Part shown: in pieces, positions 7,840 to 15,676 of the stretch
Numbering within the stretch: position 1 is the stretch's first letter
How the letters are laid out: every line of letters begins with the position of its first letter
Assembly: GCF_900129395.1 (NCBI RefSeq)
Contig: NZ_FQVP01000012.1
Coordinates: 24,261-88,260 of the forward strand
Direction of reading: 5' to 3'
Source of the DNA: Pseudosulfitobacter pseudonitzschiae
GTDB lineage: Bacteria; Pseudomonadota; Alphaproteobacteria; Rhodobacterales; Rhodobacteraceae
Length of the DNA: 64,000 nt
Notes under the pieces: model-generated
Database searches by the model: none
What the model was told of the DNA's origin: nothing
What the model saw: only the letters and a program-made list of their open reading frames with translations
Program-made: the position numbers and the translations under genes

Positions 7840-8603
7840 GTGCTGCGATTTCCCCCCTTGAGCAGATGGTCGTGGTGCTGGCCCGCGATCTGGCCGATGG
7901 CGAACTGGGCGCGGCGGGTGCTGCGGCCTTGGTGCCGATGGCGGCGATCGCACTGGCGCGCGAACTGCACGCACCCAACCTGACAGTCGGCGGAGAGATG
8001 TTCTTCAACCCCGAGCCGGGACGGCTCTATCCCTCTATGCTGGACGACCGCGCTTTGGGCCGCTGCGAGGCCGCAGAGACGTTCATCGAGCTGTTCGGCC
8101 ACAGCCATCACGGGCTGGAATTCTTCTTTCACAGCGGGTTGCAGCATGACGCCTATGGCAACATCAACCTGCATCACGTCGGTGGCACGCTGCACGCGCC
8201 CAAGGTGCGCGGACCGGGGGCGGCCAACCTGTCCTACTGCCACACTTCGACGCGGTTCTACATCTGCCCGACGCTTCATACGACGCGGAATTTTGTCGAA
8301 AAAGTAGATTTCGTCACCATACCGGGGCACCTTTCCGGCCCCGAGGCAAAGCGCGTCGCCGGCCTGACCAACGAAGGGCCGCGGTTCGTAGTGACACCCC
8401 GCGCGGTTCTGGATTTCGACCCGGCGACGCTGCGGATGCGACTGAAATCTGTCCACGCGGGCCATACGGCCGCAGAGGTTCAGCGCCACACGGGGTTTGA
8501 CCTTGGGATCACTCAGAACGTGCCGCAAACGCCGCTGCCAACAGAGGAGGAACTGACGGCTCTGCGTGAGCGGATCGACAAGACCGGAACTTTGCGCGCC
8601 TGA
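7836..8603 (+). CDS. CoA-transferase/hydrolase subunit B (GctB/IpdB-like)
   Basis: 255 residues of the beta subunit. The region where class I CoA-transferases carry the nucleophilic Glu (ENG/ESG) reads LTVGGEMFFNPEPGRL, so a Glu is present but the ENG signature is not. Later conserved pieces are YGNINLHHVGG, GPGAANLSYCHTSTRFYI and FVTIPGHLSG. The altered signature, together with the alpha subunit, places it nearer the IpdB-like group than classical transferases, which would mean hydrolytic C-C cleavage of a cyclic 3-oxo-acyl-CoA rather than CoA transfer. That is inference. GGAAAGG precedes the start inside subunit A. Confidence 0.8.
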   Translation: MSAAISPLEQMVVVLARDLADGELGAAGAAALVPMAAIALARELHAPNLTVGGEMFFNPEPGRLYPSMLDDRALGRCEAAETFIELFGHSHHGLEFFFHSGLQHDAYGNINLHHVGGTLHAPKVRGPGAANLSYCHTSTRFYICPTLHTTRNFVEKVDFVTIPGHLSGPEAKRVAGLTNEGPRFVVTPRAVLDFDPATLRMRLKSVHAGHTAAEVQRHTGFDLGITQNVPQTPLPTEEELTALRERIDKTGTLRA

Positions 8604-8646
8604 CGCGCAAGTACGGGTAATTCTGAACAACAACTGGGAGGAAGAC

Positions 8647-9618
8647 ATGTTCAAACGCAAAACAATCGGAAGCAGGGGGGCCATCGGCACCGCAGTGGCG
8701 CTCAGTGCCCTTCTTGTGGGCGGCGCGGTTTCGGCCAAAGACCTTACGATGGGGACCACGAGCCCGACGTCCAGCCACTTTACGATCTCGGTCGCGATGA
8801 GCAAGGCGATCGAGACCGGTATGGAGGATACCACCGTCAACGTGATCGAAACCGGCGCCAGCGTGGACAATGTTCTGCGCCTCGCGCGGGATGAAATCGA
8901 TCTCGGCCTTGCCACCACTGACATTCTGATCGCTGCCCGAAACGGAACCGGCAAGTTCGACGGAAACGCCATTGCCGATACGGTGGCGCTGTATCCCTAC
9001 AGCGCGTCGGTGCTGCTGATTGCCGCAACCGAAGCATCGGGTGTGGCCACGCTTGACGATCTGGATGGCAAGAAATTCAATCCAGGTATTCGCGGATCTG
9101 CTGCCGAGAACCTGACAACCACCGTCCTGTCGATGTTCGACATCAACGCCGACCTCGTGCACGGAGCCGTCGGGGACGCGGTGGAAGGCATCAAGAACCG
9201 CCAGATCATCGGCTACAGCAAATACGGGGCCGCAAACTCTGTCGATGCGACCTTGCAAGAGTTGATGACCAGCACAGAGATGCGGTTGATCGGATTCTCC
9301 GAAGAGCAGGAAAAAGCGGCGACACAAGCCATGGAAGGCGTCGGTTTCACAACCCTTCCCGCAGGCCTTATTGCGGGGTCCGAGGAGATGCGGGTGCCCA
9401 AGCTCAACGTCTTTTTCCTGACACGCACCGGCGTCATGGACGACGACACGGCCTATGACATCTCGCGCAGCATCCACCAGAACATGGACCTGCTGGTCGA
9501 GGCCTGGCCGCAATTGGCGGAGTACGACATCGCCGCCGATGCCGTCGCGACGATGGAGGCCGGTATCGTCTATCATCCGGGCGCGGCGCGCTACTGGAAA
9601 GAAGCCATGGGTAACTGA
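8647..9618 (+). CDS. TAXI-family TRAP transporter solute receptor
   Basis: 323 residues. A signal peptide is evident: basic start MFKRK, hydrophobic AIGTAVALSALLVGG and a cleavage site after AVSA (about residue 31). The mature part has the TAXI-type layout LTMGTTSPTSSHFTISVAMSKAI, with VNVIETGASVDNVLRLARDEIDLGL and FNPGIRGSAAENLTTTVL. The protein would bind a carboxylate in the periplasm and deliver it to the permease encoded next. ATG 8647 has GGGAGG 6 bases upstream; the longer frame from 8566 overlaps the transferase gene and lacks a signal peptide. It is separated from the permease by 90 bases containing two hairpins, often seen where the receptor is made in excess. Confidence 0.9.
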   Translation: MFKRKTIGSRGAIGTAVALSALLVGGAVSAKDLTMGTTSPTSSHFTISVAMSKAIETGMEDTTVNVIETGASVDNVLRLARDEIDLGLATTDILIAARNGTGKFDGNAIADTVALYPYSASVLLIAATEASGVATLDDLDGKKFNPGIRGSAAENLTTTVLSMFDINADLVHGAVGDAVEGIKNRQIIGYSKYGAANSVDATLQELMTSTEMRLIGFSEEQEKAATQAMEGVGFTTLPAGLIAGSEEMRVPKLNVFFLTRTGVMDDDTAYDISRSIHQNMDLLVEAWPQLAEYDIAADAVATMEAGIVYHPGAARYWKEAMGN

Positions 9619-9642
9619 TTCCGCACTGCGGACGGTCACGCT

Positions 9643-9685
9643 GCCGGTCGGAAGGACCGGTCGAGTGGGGCGCCATTTGCGCCCC
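9643..9685 (+). other. Two RNA hairpins between receptor and permease genes
   Basis: The transcript can form CCGGTC-GGAAG-GACCGG (9644-9660) and, six bases later, GGGGCGC-CATTT-GCGCCCC (9667-9685). Neither is followed by a T-run, so they are not classical terminators. They probably slow 3' decay of the receptor message or lower permease expression (inference). Confidence 0.5.
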
Positions 9686-9708
9686 GCCGCCTGAAAGGGA
9701 ACACGACA

Positions 9709-11652
9709 ATGAGACACTCATCGGCCGAGGCTTCGCCCTGGCAACGGCGCGGAACACAGGCGCTCGGCGCGCTGTTTGCGGCATTTGTCGCTTTGCATTT
9801 CTACAATGCCCTGTTCGGACAGTTCGAACCGCTGGTTCAACGACCGATCTTTATCGGCTTCGGTCTGGGCGGTGCGTTTTTCCTTTACGCCGCGCGTGCA
9901 GCGCGGACCGGCGGTCGAAACGGGCTGGAGCGGACCATCGACATCACGCTCGGGCTGCTGGCCTTTGGCGTGTGCCTCTATGTGATCCTCAACCGGGATC
10001 GCTTTTCCGACATCATGGTACAGTACGGGCCGCTCGACAAGGCGGCCGGGTTGCTGGCCGTCTTGCTGACGCTCGAAGCGGCCCGGCGGGTGATCGGGTG
10101 GTTCCTGCCCTTGCTGGCACTGATTACCGTTCTTTATTATTACTTCGGATACGATCTGATCGACGGGGGCTGGCGCCCGCCGCGCGTTTCGGCCCGCACG
10201 GCGGTCGAAACCTTCTACAGCTCGACCACCGGTATTTTCGGCTATCTTGCGGATGTCGGCGCGCGGGTCATCACGATCTATGTGCTTCTGGGGGCATTGC
10301 TTTTGTCCACCGGGGCGACCGACGTGTTCATGAAGATGGCGACATGGATCGCCGGGCGCACCTTCGGCGGCCCTGCGAAGGTCTGCGCGCTGTCCTCGGC
10401 GATGTTCGGGACGGTGACCGGATCGGCGGTGGCCAATGTGATGGCGACGGGGTCGATTACGATCCCCACAATGAAGCGGCTGCGCTACCCGCCGGCCTTT
10501 GCCGGCGCGGTCGAGGCGGTTGCGTCTTCCGCCGGTCAGTTGACCCCGCCGGTGATGGGGGCGGGGGCCTTCATCATGGCTGAGTTCCTGAACATTCCCT
10601 ACACCCAGATCGCTGTGGCAGCGATGGGCCCGGCGTTTCTCTACTACCTCGCGATATGGCTCGGAGTGGACCTTTATGCACGCCGCACGGGCCTTCAGCC
10701 CACACCGAAAAACGAAATGCCGAAACCGGCGGATTTCCTGGCACCCGACAAGGCGATCCCGCTGTTCCTGCCTATCGCAACGGTGGTCTATTTCCTGTTC
10801 CAGGGCTACACGCCAAGCTTTGCCGGTGCCGCGTCGATCATCGTTTTGATCTTGGCCTGTGCAGCCGTGCGCCCCTTTGGCCGCGACACACGGGAGCAGG
10901 GGCTGAAGGCATGTTGGACCGGGTTGGCCCGCGACGTTTACGAGGGGATGGTCGAGGCCGGTCGCGCGCTGGTGATGATTGCCGCGTTGCTGGCCTGTGC
11001 CGCGATCGTCGTCAAGGTTCTGACAGCGACGGGCGCGGGGGTCAAAATCTCGAACCTGCTGTTTTCAGTGTCCGATCAGGGCCTGATCGTTGCCCTGCTG
11101 CTGGCGGCTGTGCTGTCGATCGTGCTGGGAATGGATGTGCCGACCACGGCCTCTTATGTTCTGGCGGCGGCGGTTGCAGCACCCAGCCTTGTGCGGCTTG
11201 GCCTGCCGGAACTGACGGCGCATCTGTTCGTCTTCTACTACGCGATTCTGTCAGCCATCACGCCGCCGGTCTGCGCCAGCGTCTATGCCGCCGCCGCGCT
11301 GGCCGGGGCCAATTTCTGGAAAGTTGCCGGTCGTGCACTGGTGCTTGCCGGGGCGGTTTATGTGGTGCCCTTCCTGTTTGTGTTCAGACCGGGCATTCTG
11401 GCGCAGGGCGGGACCGGTCAGATCGTTCTGGATCTGGGCGTGGCAAGCGCCGCCGTCTTTGCGGTCAGCGTCGGGTTGAGCGGTTACTTTCGGGGAACGC
11501 TGTCCATACCTGGGCGGGGGGTGTTTCTGGCGTCGGCTGCCTTGCTGTTCTATGCCGCGCCGATGGCCGATATTATCGGTGGGCTGGCATTGACCGGTCT
11601 GATCGTTTGGCGGTTTATGCGCGGAGAGCGGCAGACCCTCAGCACCGGGTGA
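9709..11652 (+). CDS. TRAP transporter fused permease (4TM/12TM)
   Basis: 647 residues, highly hydrophobic, the length expected for fused TRAP permeases that combine small and large membrane subunits. The N-terminal four-helix part (about 20-150) is followed by the large subunit with characteristic motifs: FGTVTGSAVANVMATGSITI (about 240-260), PPAFAGAVEAVASSAGQLTPPVMGAGAFIMAEF and GMDVPTTASYVLAAAVAAP. Together with the TAXI receptor just upstream it forms a secondary importer driven by an ion gradient. The start follows GAAAGGGAA. A strong intrinsic terminator follows 24 bases after the stop. Confidence 0.95.
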   Translation: MRHSSAEASPWQRRGTQALGALFAAFVALHFYNALFGQFEPLVQRPIFIGFGLGGAFFLYAARAARTGGRNGLERTIDITLGLLAFGVCLYVILNRDRFSDIMVQYGPLDKAAGLLAVLLTLEAARRVIGWFLPLLALITVLYYYFGYDLIDGGWRPPRVSARTAVETFYSSTTGIFGYLADVGARVITIYVLLGALLLSTGATDVFMKMATWIAGRTFGGPAKVCALSSAMFGTVTGSAVANVMATGSITIPTMKRLRYPPAFAGAVEAVASSAGQLTPPVMGAGAFIMAEFLNIPYTQIAVAAMGPAFLYYLAIWLGVDLYARRTGLQPTPKNEMPKPADFLAPDKAIPLFLPIATVVYFLFQGYTPSFAGAASIIVLILACAAVRPFGRDTREQGLKACWTGLARDVYEGMVEAGRALVMIAALLACAAIVVKVLTATGAGVKISNLLFSVSDQGLIVALLLAAVLSIVLGMDVPTTASYVLAAAVAAPSLVRLGLPELTAHLFVFYYAILSAITPPVCASVYAAAALAGANFWKVAGRALVLAGAVYVVPFLFVFRPGILAQGGTGQIVLDLGVASAAVFAVSVGLSGYFRGTLSIPGRGVFLASAALLFYAAPMADIIGGLALTGLIVWRFMRGERQTLSTG

Positions 11653-11675
11653 CGCCACTGCTCTTTCAAAGAACG

Positions 11676-11708
11676 GGGCCGCCGCAAAATACCTGCGGCG
11701 GCCCTTTT
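11676..11708 (+). terminator. Rho-independent terminator after the TRAP operon
   Basis: An 11-bp perfect stem GGGCCGCCGCA / TGCGGCGGCCC with a 7-base loop (11676-11704) is followed by TTTT at 11705-11708. It ends the plus-strand operon 6901-11652 and may also insulate the convergent DUF35 gene. Confidence 0.85.
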
Positions 11709-11740
11709 ACGATTGGTTGCGCGGACCTGTGCCTGCTGTC

Positions 11741-12145
11741 TCAGGTCATCCTGAAGTAGGGAAAGGTGATCTCGTCGCTGGCTTTCACGAAGGTCACTTC
11801 GACCTTGGCCCCGATATGCACTTTCTCCGGGTCGTCGGTCTGGATCCGGCTCATCATCCGCGGGCCTTCTTCCAGCTCGATCAGCGCGACAACATAGGGA
11901 ACGTCGTCAGCAAAGGCCGGGCCCGCCGGGCGGCGGGCGACGGTAAAGGTATGCACCTCGCCCCGCCCGCTGACCGTATCGAAATTCAGATTGTCGGAAT
12001 GGCAATGCGGGCAGATCGCCCGTGGATAGAAGTGATGCTTGCCACAATCGCCGCATAGCGGGATGTCAAGGTGGCCCTCATGCGCGGCCTGCCAATAAGG
12101 GGCGCTGTCGTGGTCGATCACCGGAAGCGGTTGTTCAGTGCTCAT
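11741..12145 (-). CDS. DUF35 zinc-ribbon/OB-fold protein
   Basis: 134 residues. Four cysteines C31-x2-C34 and C45-x2-C48 form a rubredoxin-like zinc ribbon, followed by an OB-fold (GRGEVHTFTVARR, PYVVALIELEEGPRMMSRI). Such proteins sit next to thiolase-fold enzymes and, in steroid side-chain degradation, form the aldolase together with Ltp2-type partners. Here it lies 4 bases downstream of a thiolase-fold gene (12150-13322) that lacks the thiolase Cys, which supports the same role. It is the last gene of the minus-strand operon beginning at 17088. Confidence 0.9.
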   Translation of the reverse strand: MSTEQPLPVIDHDSAPYWQAAHEGHLDIPLCGDCGKHHFYPRAICPHCHSDNLNFDTVSGRGEVHTFTVARRPAGPAFADDVPYVVALIELEEGPRMMSRIQTDDPEKVHIGAKVEVTFVKASDEITFPYFRMT

Positions 12146-12149
12146 CGGC

Positions 12150-13322
12150 TCAGTCCTTTTGCAAAATTACAGTCGCGCCAGAGGACAGCGTGCCCCCGGT
12201 GCCATGCACCAACGCGGTCTCGGCTCCCGCGACCTGCCGGTCGCCACAGACGCCCCGCAACTGGCGGGTGGCCTCGATCAGCAGGAATATCCCGTACATG
12301 CCCGGATGCAGCGCGGACAGGCCGCCGCCATTGGTGTTCATCGGAAAGGCGCCGCCCGGCGCCGTGCGTTGGCCAGAGACAAAATCGCCGCCTTCGCCGA
12401 TCTTGCAGAAACCCAGCGCCTCCAGCGTCAGCAGGACCGTGATGGTGAAACTGTCGTAGACCTCCACCACGTCAATGTCGGAATGGCTTACACCGGCCAT
12501 TTTCATCGCGGTTTCGCCGGCCTTTTGCGCCGGCAGCAGACGGGCAAGGTCGGGCATCTCTGCGATGGCCCAATGGGTGTGCGCCTCGCCATAGCCCTTG
12601 ACCGCAATGGGTTTGGTCCTGAGGTCCTTGGCGCGTTCGGCGGTGGTCATCACGATGGCGCCCGCGCCGTCGGTGACAAGGCAGCAGTCGAGCAGGTGCA
12701 GCGGTTCCGAGATCATCGTGCTGGACAGAACGTCGTCGACGGTCAGCGGATCGCGCCGTGTCGCTGCAGGGTTCAACTGTGCCCATTTCCGGGTGGCAAC
12801 GGCAATCTCGGCCAGATTCTCGGAGGTCGTGCCGTATTCGTGCATGTGACGTTGTGCGGCCATCGCGTAGCCACCCACAGGCGTTGGCATCCCGTAAGGG
12901 GTTTCGTGCTGCATCGACAGAACTGAGGGACGCCCGCCCAGATTGCGGCTGCGCAGGGATTTCTGGTCGGAGCTGTAAACGATCAGCGCAACCTCGCAAT
13001 AGCCCTCGCGCAATGCCATCGCGGCGTGGGCGACATGCGCTTCAAAGGCAGAGCCGCCGATATTGGTACCGTCAACGTAGGTCGGCATGATGCCCAGATA
13101 TTCGCCCAGCGTTACAGTGGCGAGCTGTCCCGGCCCCGGCACCCCCCACATGCCGGCGGTCAGCAGACCGTCAACATCATCAAGCGTCAGGCCGGCTTCT
13201 TCGACGGCGGCCTTTGCCACCAATGCGGCATGGCCCAAGACCGACGCCTTCGTGACGAATTTCCCGTCCTCGATAGGCGCGTCGGCAAGGCCGACGATCA
13301 CCGGATCGCGTCCGTTCTTCAT
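12150..13322 (-). CDS. Thiolase-fold protein without nucleophilic Cys, probable Ltp2-type retro-aldolase
   Basis: 390 residues of the SCP2-thiolase superfamily. Where thiolases carry the nucleophile (N-x-ACAS) the sequence is NIGGSAFE (87-94), with no Cys. The GHPxGATG loop is replaced by ALHPGMYG (337-344), keeping a His and placing a Tyr at 343. Ltp2 of actinobacterial steroid degradation also lacks the Cys and uses tyrosines to cleave 3-hydroxy-acyl-CoA by retro-aldol chemistry in complex with a DUF35 protein, exactly the neighbour present here. I infer an aldolase releasing acetyl- or propionyl-CoA from a tertiary or ring-adjacent 3-hydroxyacyl-CoA. A generic acetyl-CoA acetyltransferase label would be misleading. 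Confidence 0.85.
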   Translation of the reverse strand: MKNGRDPVIVGLADAPIEDGKFVTKASVLGHAALVAKAAVEEAGLTLDDVDGLLTAGMWGVPGPGQLATVTLGEYLGIMPTYVDGTNIGGSAFEAHVAHAAMALREGYCEVALIVYSSDQKSLRSRNLGGRPSVLSMQHETPYGMPTPVGGYAMAAQRHMHEYGTTSENLAEIAVATRKWAQLNPAATRRDPLTVDDVLSSTMISEPLHLLDCCLVTDGAGAIVMTTAERAKDLRTKPIAVKGYGEAHTHWAIAEMPDLARLLPAQKAGETAMKMAGVSHSDIDVVEVYDSFTITVLLTLEALGFCKIGEGGDFVSGQRTAPGGAFPMNTNGGGLSALHPGMYGIFLLIEATRQLRGVCGDRQVAGAETALVHGTGGTLSSGATVILQKD

Positions 13323-13368
13323 AGGTTCTTTCTCCCTGTTGTCCCGTCGTTCCGATGCGGTCCCGACG

Positions 13369-14511
13369 TCAGTTCGGGCGCATGGTCTTGGCGATCAGCG
13401 TGCGCTGGATCTGCGATGTCCCGCCGCCGATGGTGCTTTGCATTCCTTCGCGGAAATACCGTTCCATATCCGCGTCCGGCAGCATGGAATGACCACCGAG
13501 GATCTGCATGCCGTTGCGTGTGACGGTTTGCAGGGTCTCGGAGGCAAAGAGCTTTGCCATCGACACTTCGCGCGTGCAGGGCGTTTTGGCCGCGGCAAGG
13601 TTGGCGGCACGATAGACCAGCAACCGCGCGGCGTCGACCTGGGTCTGCATATCGGCCAGCATGTGGCGGATCACCTGAAAGTCGAAGATCGGCTTGTCGA
13701 ACTGTATCCGCTCATGGGCATAACGCAGAGCGTCGTCCACCGCTGTCTGGGCGTTGCCGACATAGGCGGCGGCCACGGCGACGCGTTCCAGTTCCAGATG
13801 GTCGGTGATGATTTTCCAGCCTTCGTTTTCGGTCCCCAGCAGCGCGTCGGCGGGCAGTTTCACATCGTCGACAAAAATCTCGGTGGTGCCCGTTGCGCGC
13901 CGCGCCAGGGTCGGCAGCTTGCGGATGTCCAGCCCTTCAGCGTCGTTGGGGATCAGGAACACCGAAAGCCCTTTGTGCTTGGGGGCGTCGGGGTCGGTGC
14001 GGGTCAGCATGGCCAGAATCGCATTGTCGGCCTTTGCGCCCGAGCACCAGAGCTTTTGCCCCTTTACCACCCAGCCATTGCCATCACGCCGCGCGCGGGT
14101 CTTGGTTGAAGCCGCGTCCGACCCGGCGCCGGGTTCGGAAATCGAAATCGAGAAGCGGATGTCGCCATCAAGGAACGGCTGGATGTAGCGCTCTTTCTGT
14201 TCGGGCGTGCCGAATTTCTCGATGTTCATCGCGGTGAAGGTGGCGACCATCAGACCGGTGGAAAAATCGAAACCGTATTTCGCCAGCCCCTCGCACATCA
14301 GGGCGTAATCCACGATATCGCCGCCCAGCCCGCCGCTTTCCTCGGAAAAGAGGATGCCAAGCCAGCCCTGCTTGGCGACCTTTTCGTAGGCCTCATAGGG
14401 GTATTCGCGCTCACGGTCGCATTTGCGGATGTAGTCGCGGCCGATCTCTTCGTCGATGAAACGCGCGACGGTGGTGCGCCACATCTCTTGTTCGGGTGTC
14501 AGAAAGTTCAT
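13369..14511 (-). CDS. Acyl-CoA dehydrogenase, IVD-type base
   Basis: 380 residues with the full ACAD fold: EESGGLGG (57-64), SEPGAGSD (125-132), KLWCSGAK and RIQFDKPIFDFQ (268-279). The likely base is E242 in HLELERV, the isovaleryl-CoA-dehydrogenase position. The alternative E-G-T site near the C-terminus reads G-G-T (IGGGTSQIQ). It forms the oxidation step before the MaoC hydratase encoded by the immediately upstream gene, with which it overlaps by 4 bases (ATGA). Order within the operon (synthetase, hydratase, dehydrogenase, aldolase) fits a beta-oxidation round that ends in aldol cleavage. Confidence 0.9.
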   Translation of the reverse strand: MNFLTPEQEMWRTTVARFIDEEIGRDYIRKCDREREYPYEAYEKVAKQGWLGILFSEESGGLGGDIVDYALMCEGLAKYGFDFSTGLMVATFTAMNIEKFGTPEQKERYIQPFLDGDIRFSISISEPGAGSDAASTKTRARRDGNGWVVKGQKLWCSGAKADNAILAMLTRTDPDAPKHKGLSVFLIPNDAEGLDIRKLPTLARRATGTTEIFVDDVKLPADALLGTENEGWKIITDHLELERVAVAAAYVGNAQTAVDDALRYAHERIQFDKPIFDFQVIRHMLADMQTQVDAARLLVYRAANLAAAKTPCTREVSMAKLFASETLQTVTRNGMQILGGHSMLPDADMERYFREGMQSTIGGGTSQIQRTLIAKTMRPN

Positions 14512-15008
14512 GCGTTCTCTCCGTGTGTTTTGTCATGCGCGGCGCGGATCTTGGCGGGCTCTCCGGGGCGATCCAGACGTGTCTTGCGGATCAGCAGACT
14601 GAATTCGCAGCGCAGGACCGTTTCGTCGCGTTGGTTGATGCCTTCCAGCTTGCTGGTCACGACGCCGTGCTTTTCGTCATGGTCCTTCAGATTGACGATT
14701 TCCACGCGCGCCCAGAGGGTGTCGTTGATGAAGGTCGGCCGCAGAAAGCGCAGCTTGTCGCAGCCGTAGAAGGCGGCGAGCACGGAGCTGTCGAAGGGGA
14801 TCATCGCATTGACGATGGAAAACACGAGGCTGCCCTGAACAAGACGCTGGCCGTAGATCGCCTCCTTGGCATGCTCAATGTTGGAATGCAGTTCAAGCCA
14901 GTTCCCGGTAAGCATGCAGAAATTAACGACATCGGTTTCCGTCATCGTTCGCCCGCTCGACACGCCGGTCTGGCCCAGTGACAACTCTCCGAAAGGGTGA
15001 CGTATCAC
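14508..15008 (-). CDS. MaoC-family enoyl-CoA hydratase
   Basis: 166 residues with a single hotdog domain. The motif region reads LTGNWLELHSN, keeping the His of the R-hydratase GDxNPxHxD site although Asp is replaced by Asn. This is followed by RLVQGSLVFSIVNAM, the central hotdog helix, and INDTLWARVEIVNLK. It would hydrate the alpha-beta unsaturated acyl-CoA made by the ACAD encoded just downstream. It sits 2 bases after the synthetase beta-subunit gene in a tightly packed operon. It is a paralogue of the atypical protein at 506-988. Confidence 0.85.
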   Translation of the reverse strand: MIRHPFGELSLGQTGVSSGRTMTETDVVNFCMLTGNWLELHSNIEHAKEAIYGQRLVQGSLVFSIVNAMIPFDSSVLAAFYGCDKLRFLRPTFINDTLWARVEIVNLKDHDEKHGVVTSKLEGINQRDETVLRCEFSLLIRKTRLDRPGEPAKIRAAHDKTHGENA

Positions 15009-15010
15009 GT

Positions 15011-15676
15011 TTAACTCTCCTGTTCATCCGCGTTAGGTGACAACACGATCAAGGCATCGGCAGCGACCAAACCTTTCCCGTCCGCCCGAACCATCACAGG
15101 GTTGATTTCAATTTCCGAGATCAGATCGGCGTTTTCGGCGAAGAAAACAGATATGCGCGAAATCAGGTCCGCCAGGCCCCCCCGGTCGGCCGGTTCCGCG
15201 CCGCGCAGGCCAGCCAGCATCCTGGCGCCCGGACCCGAGCGCACCATAGATTCGGCGGTTTGTGGCTTTGCCGGAGCGAGCCGGATTTCGGCCGTGTCGA
15301 TCAGTTCCACCAGAATGCCGCCGGGACCGGCCAGAACGATCGGGCCAAAAGTGTCGTCGCGTTTACAGCCGATGATCCATTCGGCCACGGACCCGTCTTC
15401 CATTTCCTCGATCAGCGTCGTGCCGCCCGGGAACCGTTGCGCCATTTCGGTGGTGGCTCGCTTCGCCTCTTCGGGCGAGAGCCCCAGCCGGACAAGGCCA
15501 TGATCGGATTTATGCGGATAGTCGTCGTGACACAGCTTGGCGACACAGCGCCCTTCGGCGGGGTTGCGTTTTGGCACCGGTATGCCGATCCGCTGCAGCA
15601 GGTCCTTCGCGTCGGCCTCGTGCACCACTTTGCGCCCGGCACGGTGCCAGCTTTCCAGTGTTTCTCTGGGGGTCAT
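15011..15676 (-). CDS. ADP-forming acyl-CoA synthetase, ATP-grasp (beta) subunit
   Basis: 221 residues matching the ATP-grasp_5 domain of NDP-forming acyl-CoA synthetases. It starts with the typical LLQRIGIPVPKRNPA and contains CHDDYPHKSDHGLVRLGL, equivalent to SPDILHKSDIGGVAL in the fused paralogue at 19682-21796, and FGPIVLAGPGGILVEL. It works with the CoA-binding subunit encoded immediately upstream (4-base ATGA overlap) to make acyl-CoA from the free acid, ATP and CoA with release of ADP and phosphate. It probably activates the operon's substrate. Confidence 0.88.
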   Translation of the reverse strand: MTPRETLESWHRAGRKVVHEADAKDLLQRIGIPVPKRNPAEGRCVAKLCHDDYPHKSDHGLVRLGLSPEEAKRATTEMAQRFPGGTTLIEEMEDGSVAEWIIGCKRDDTFGPIVLAGPGGILVELIDTAEIRLAPAKPQTAESMVRSGPGARMLAGLRGAEPADRGGLADLISRISVFFAENADLISEIEINPVMVRADGKGLVAADALIVLSPNADEQES

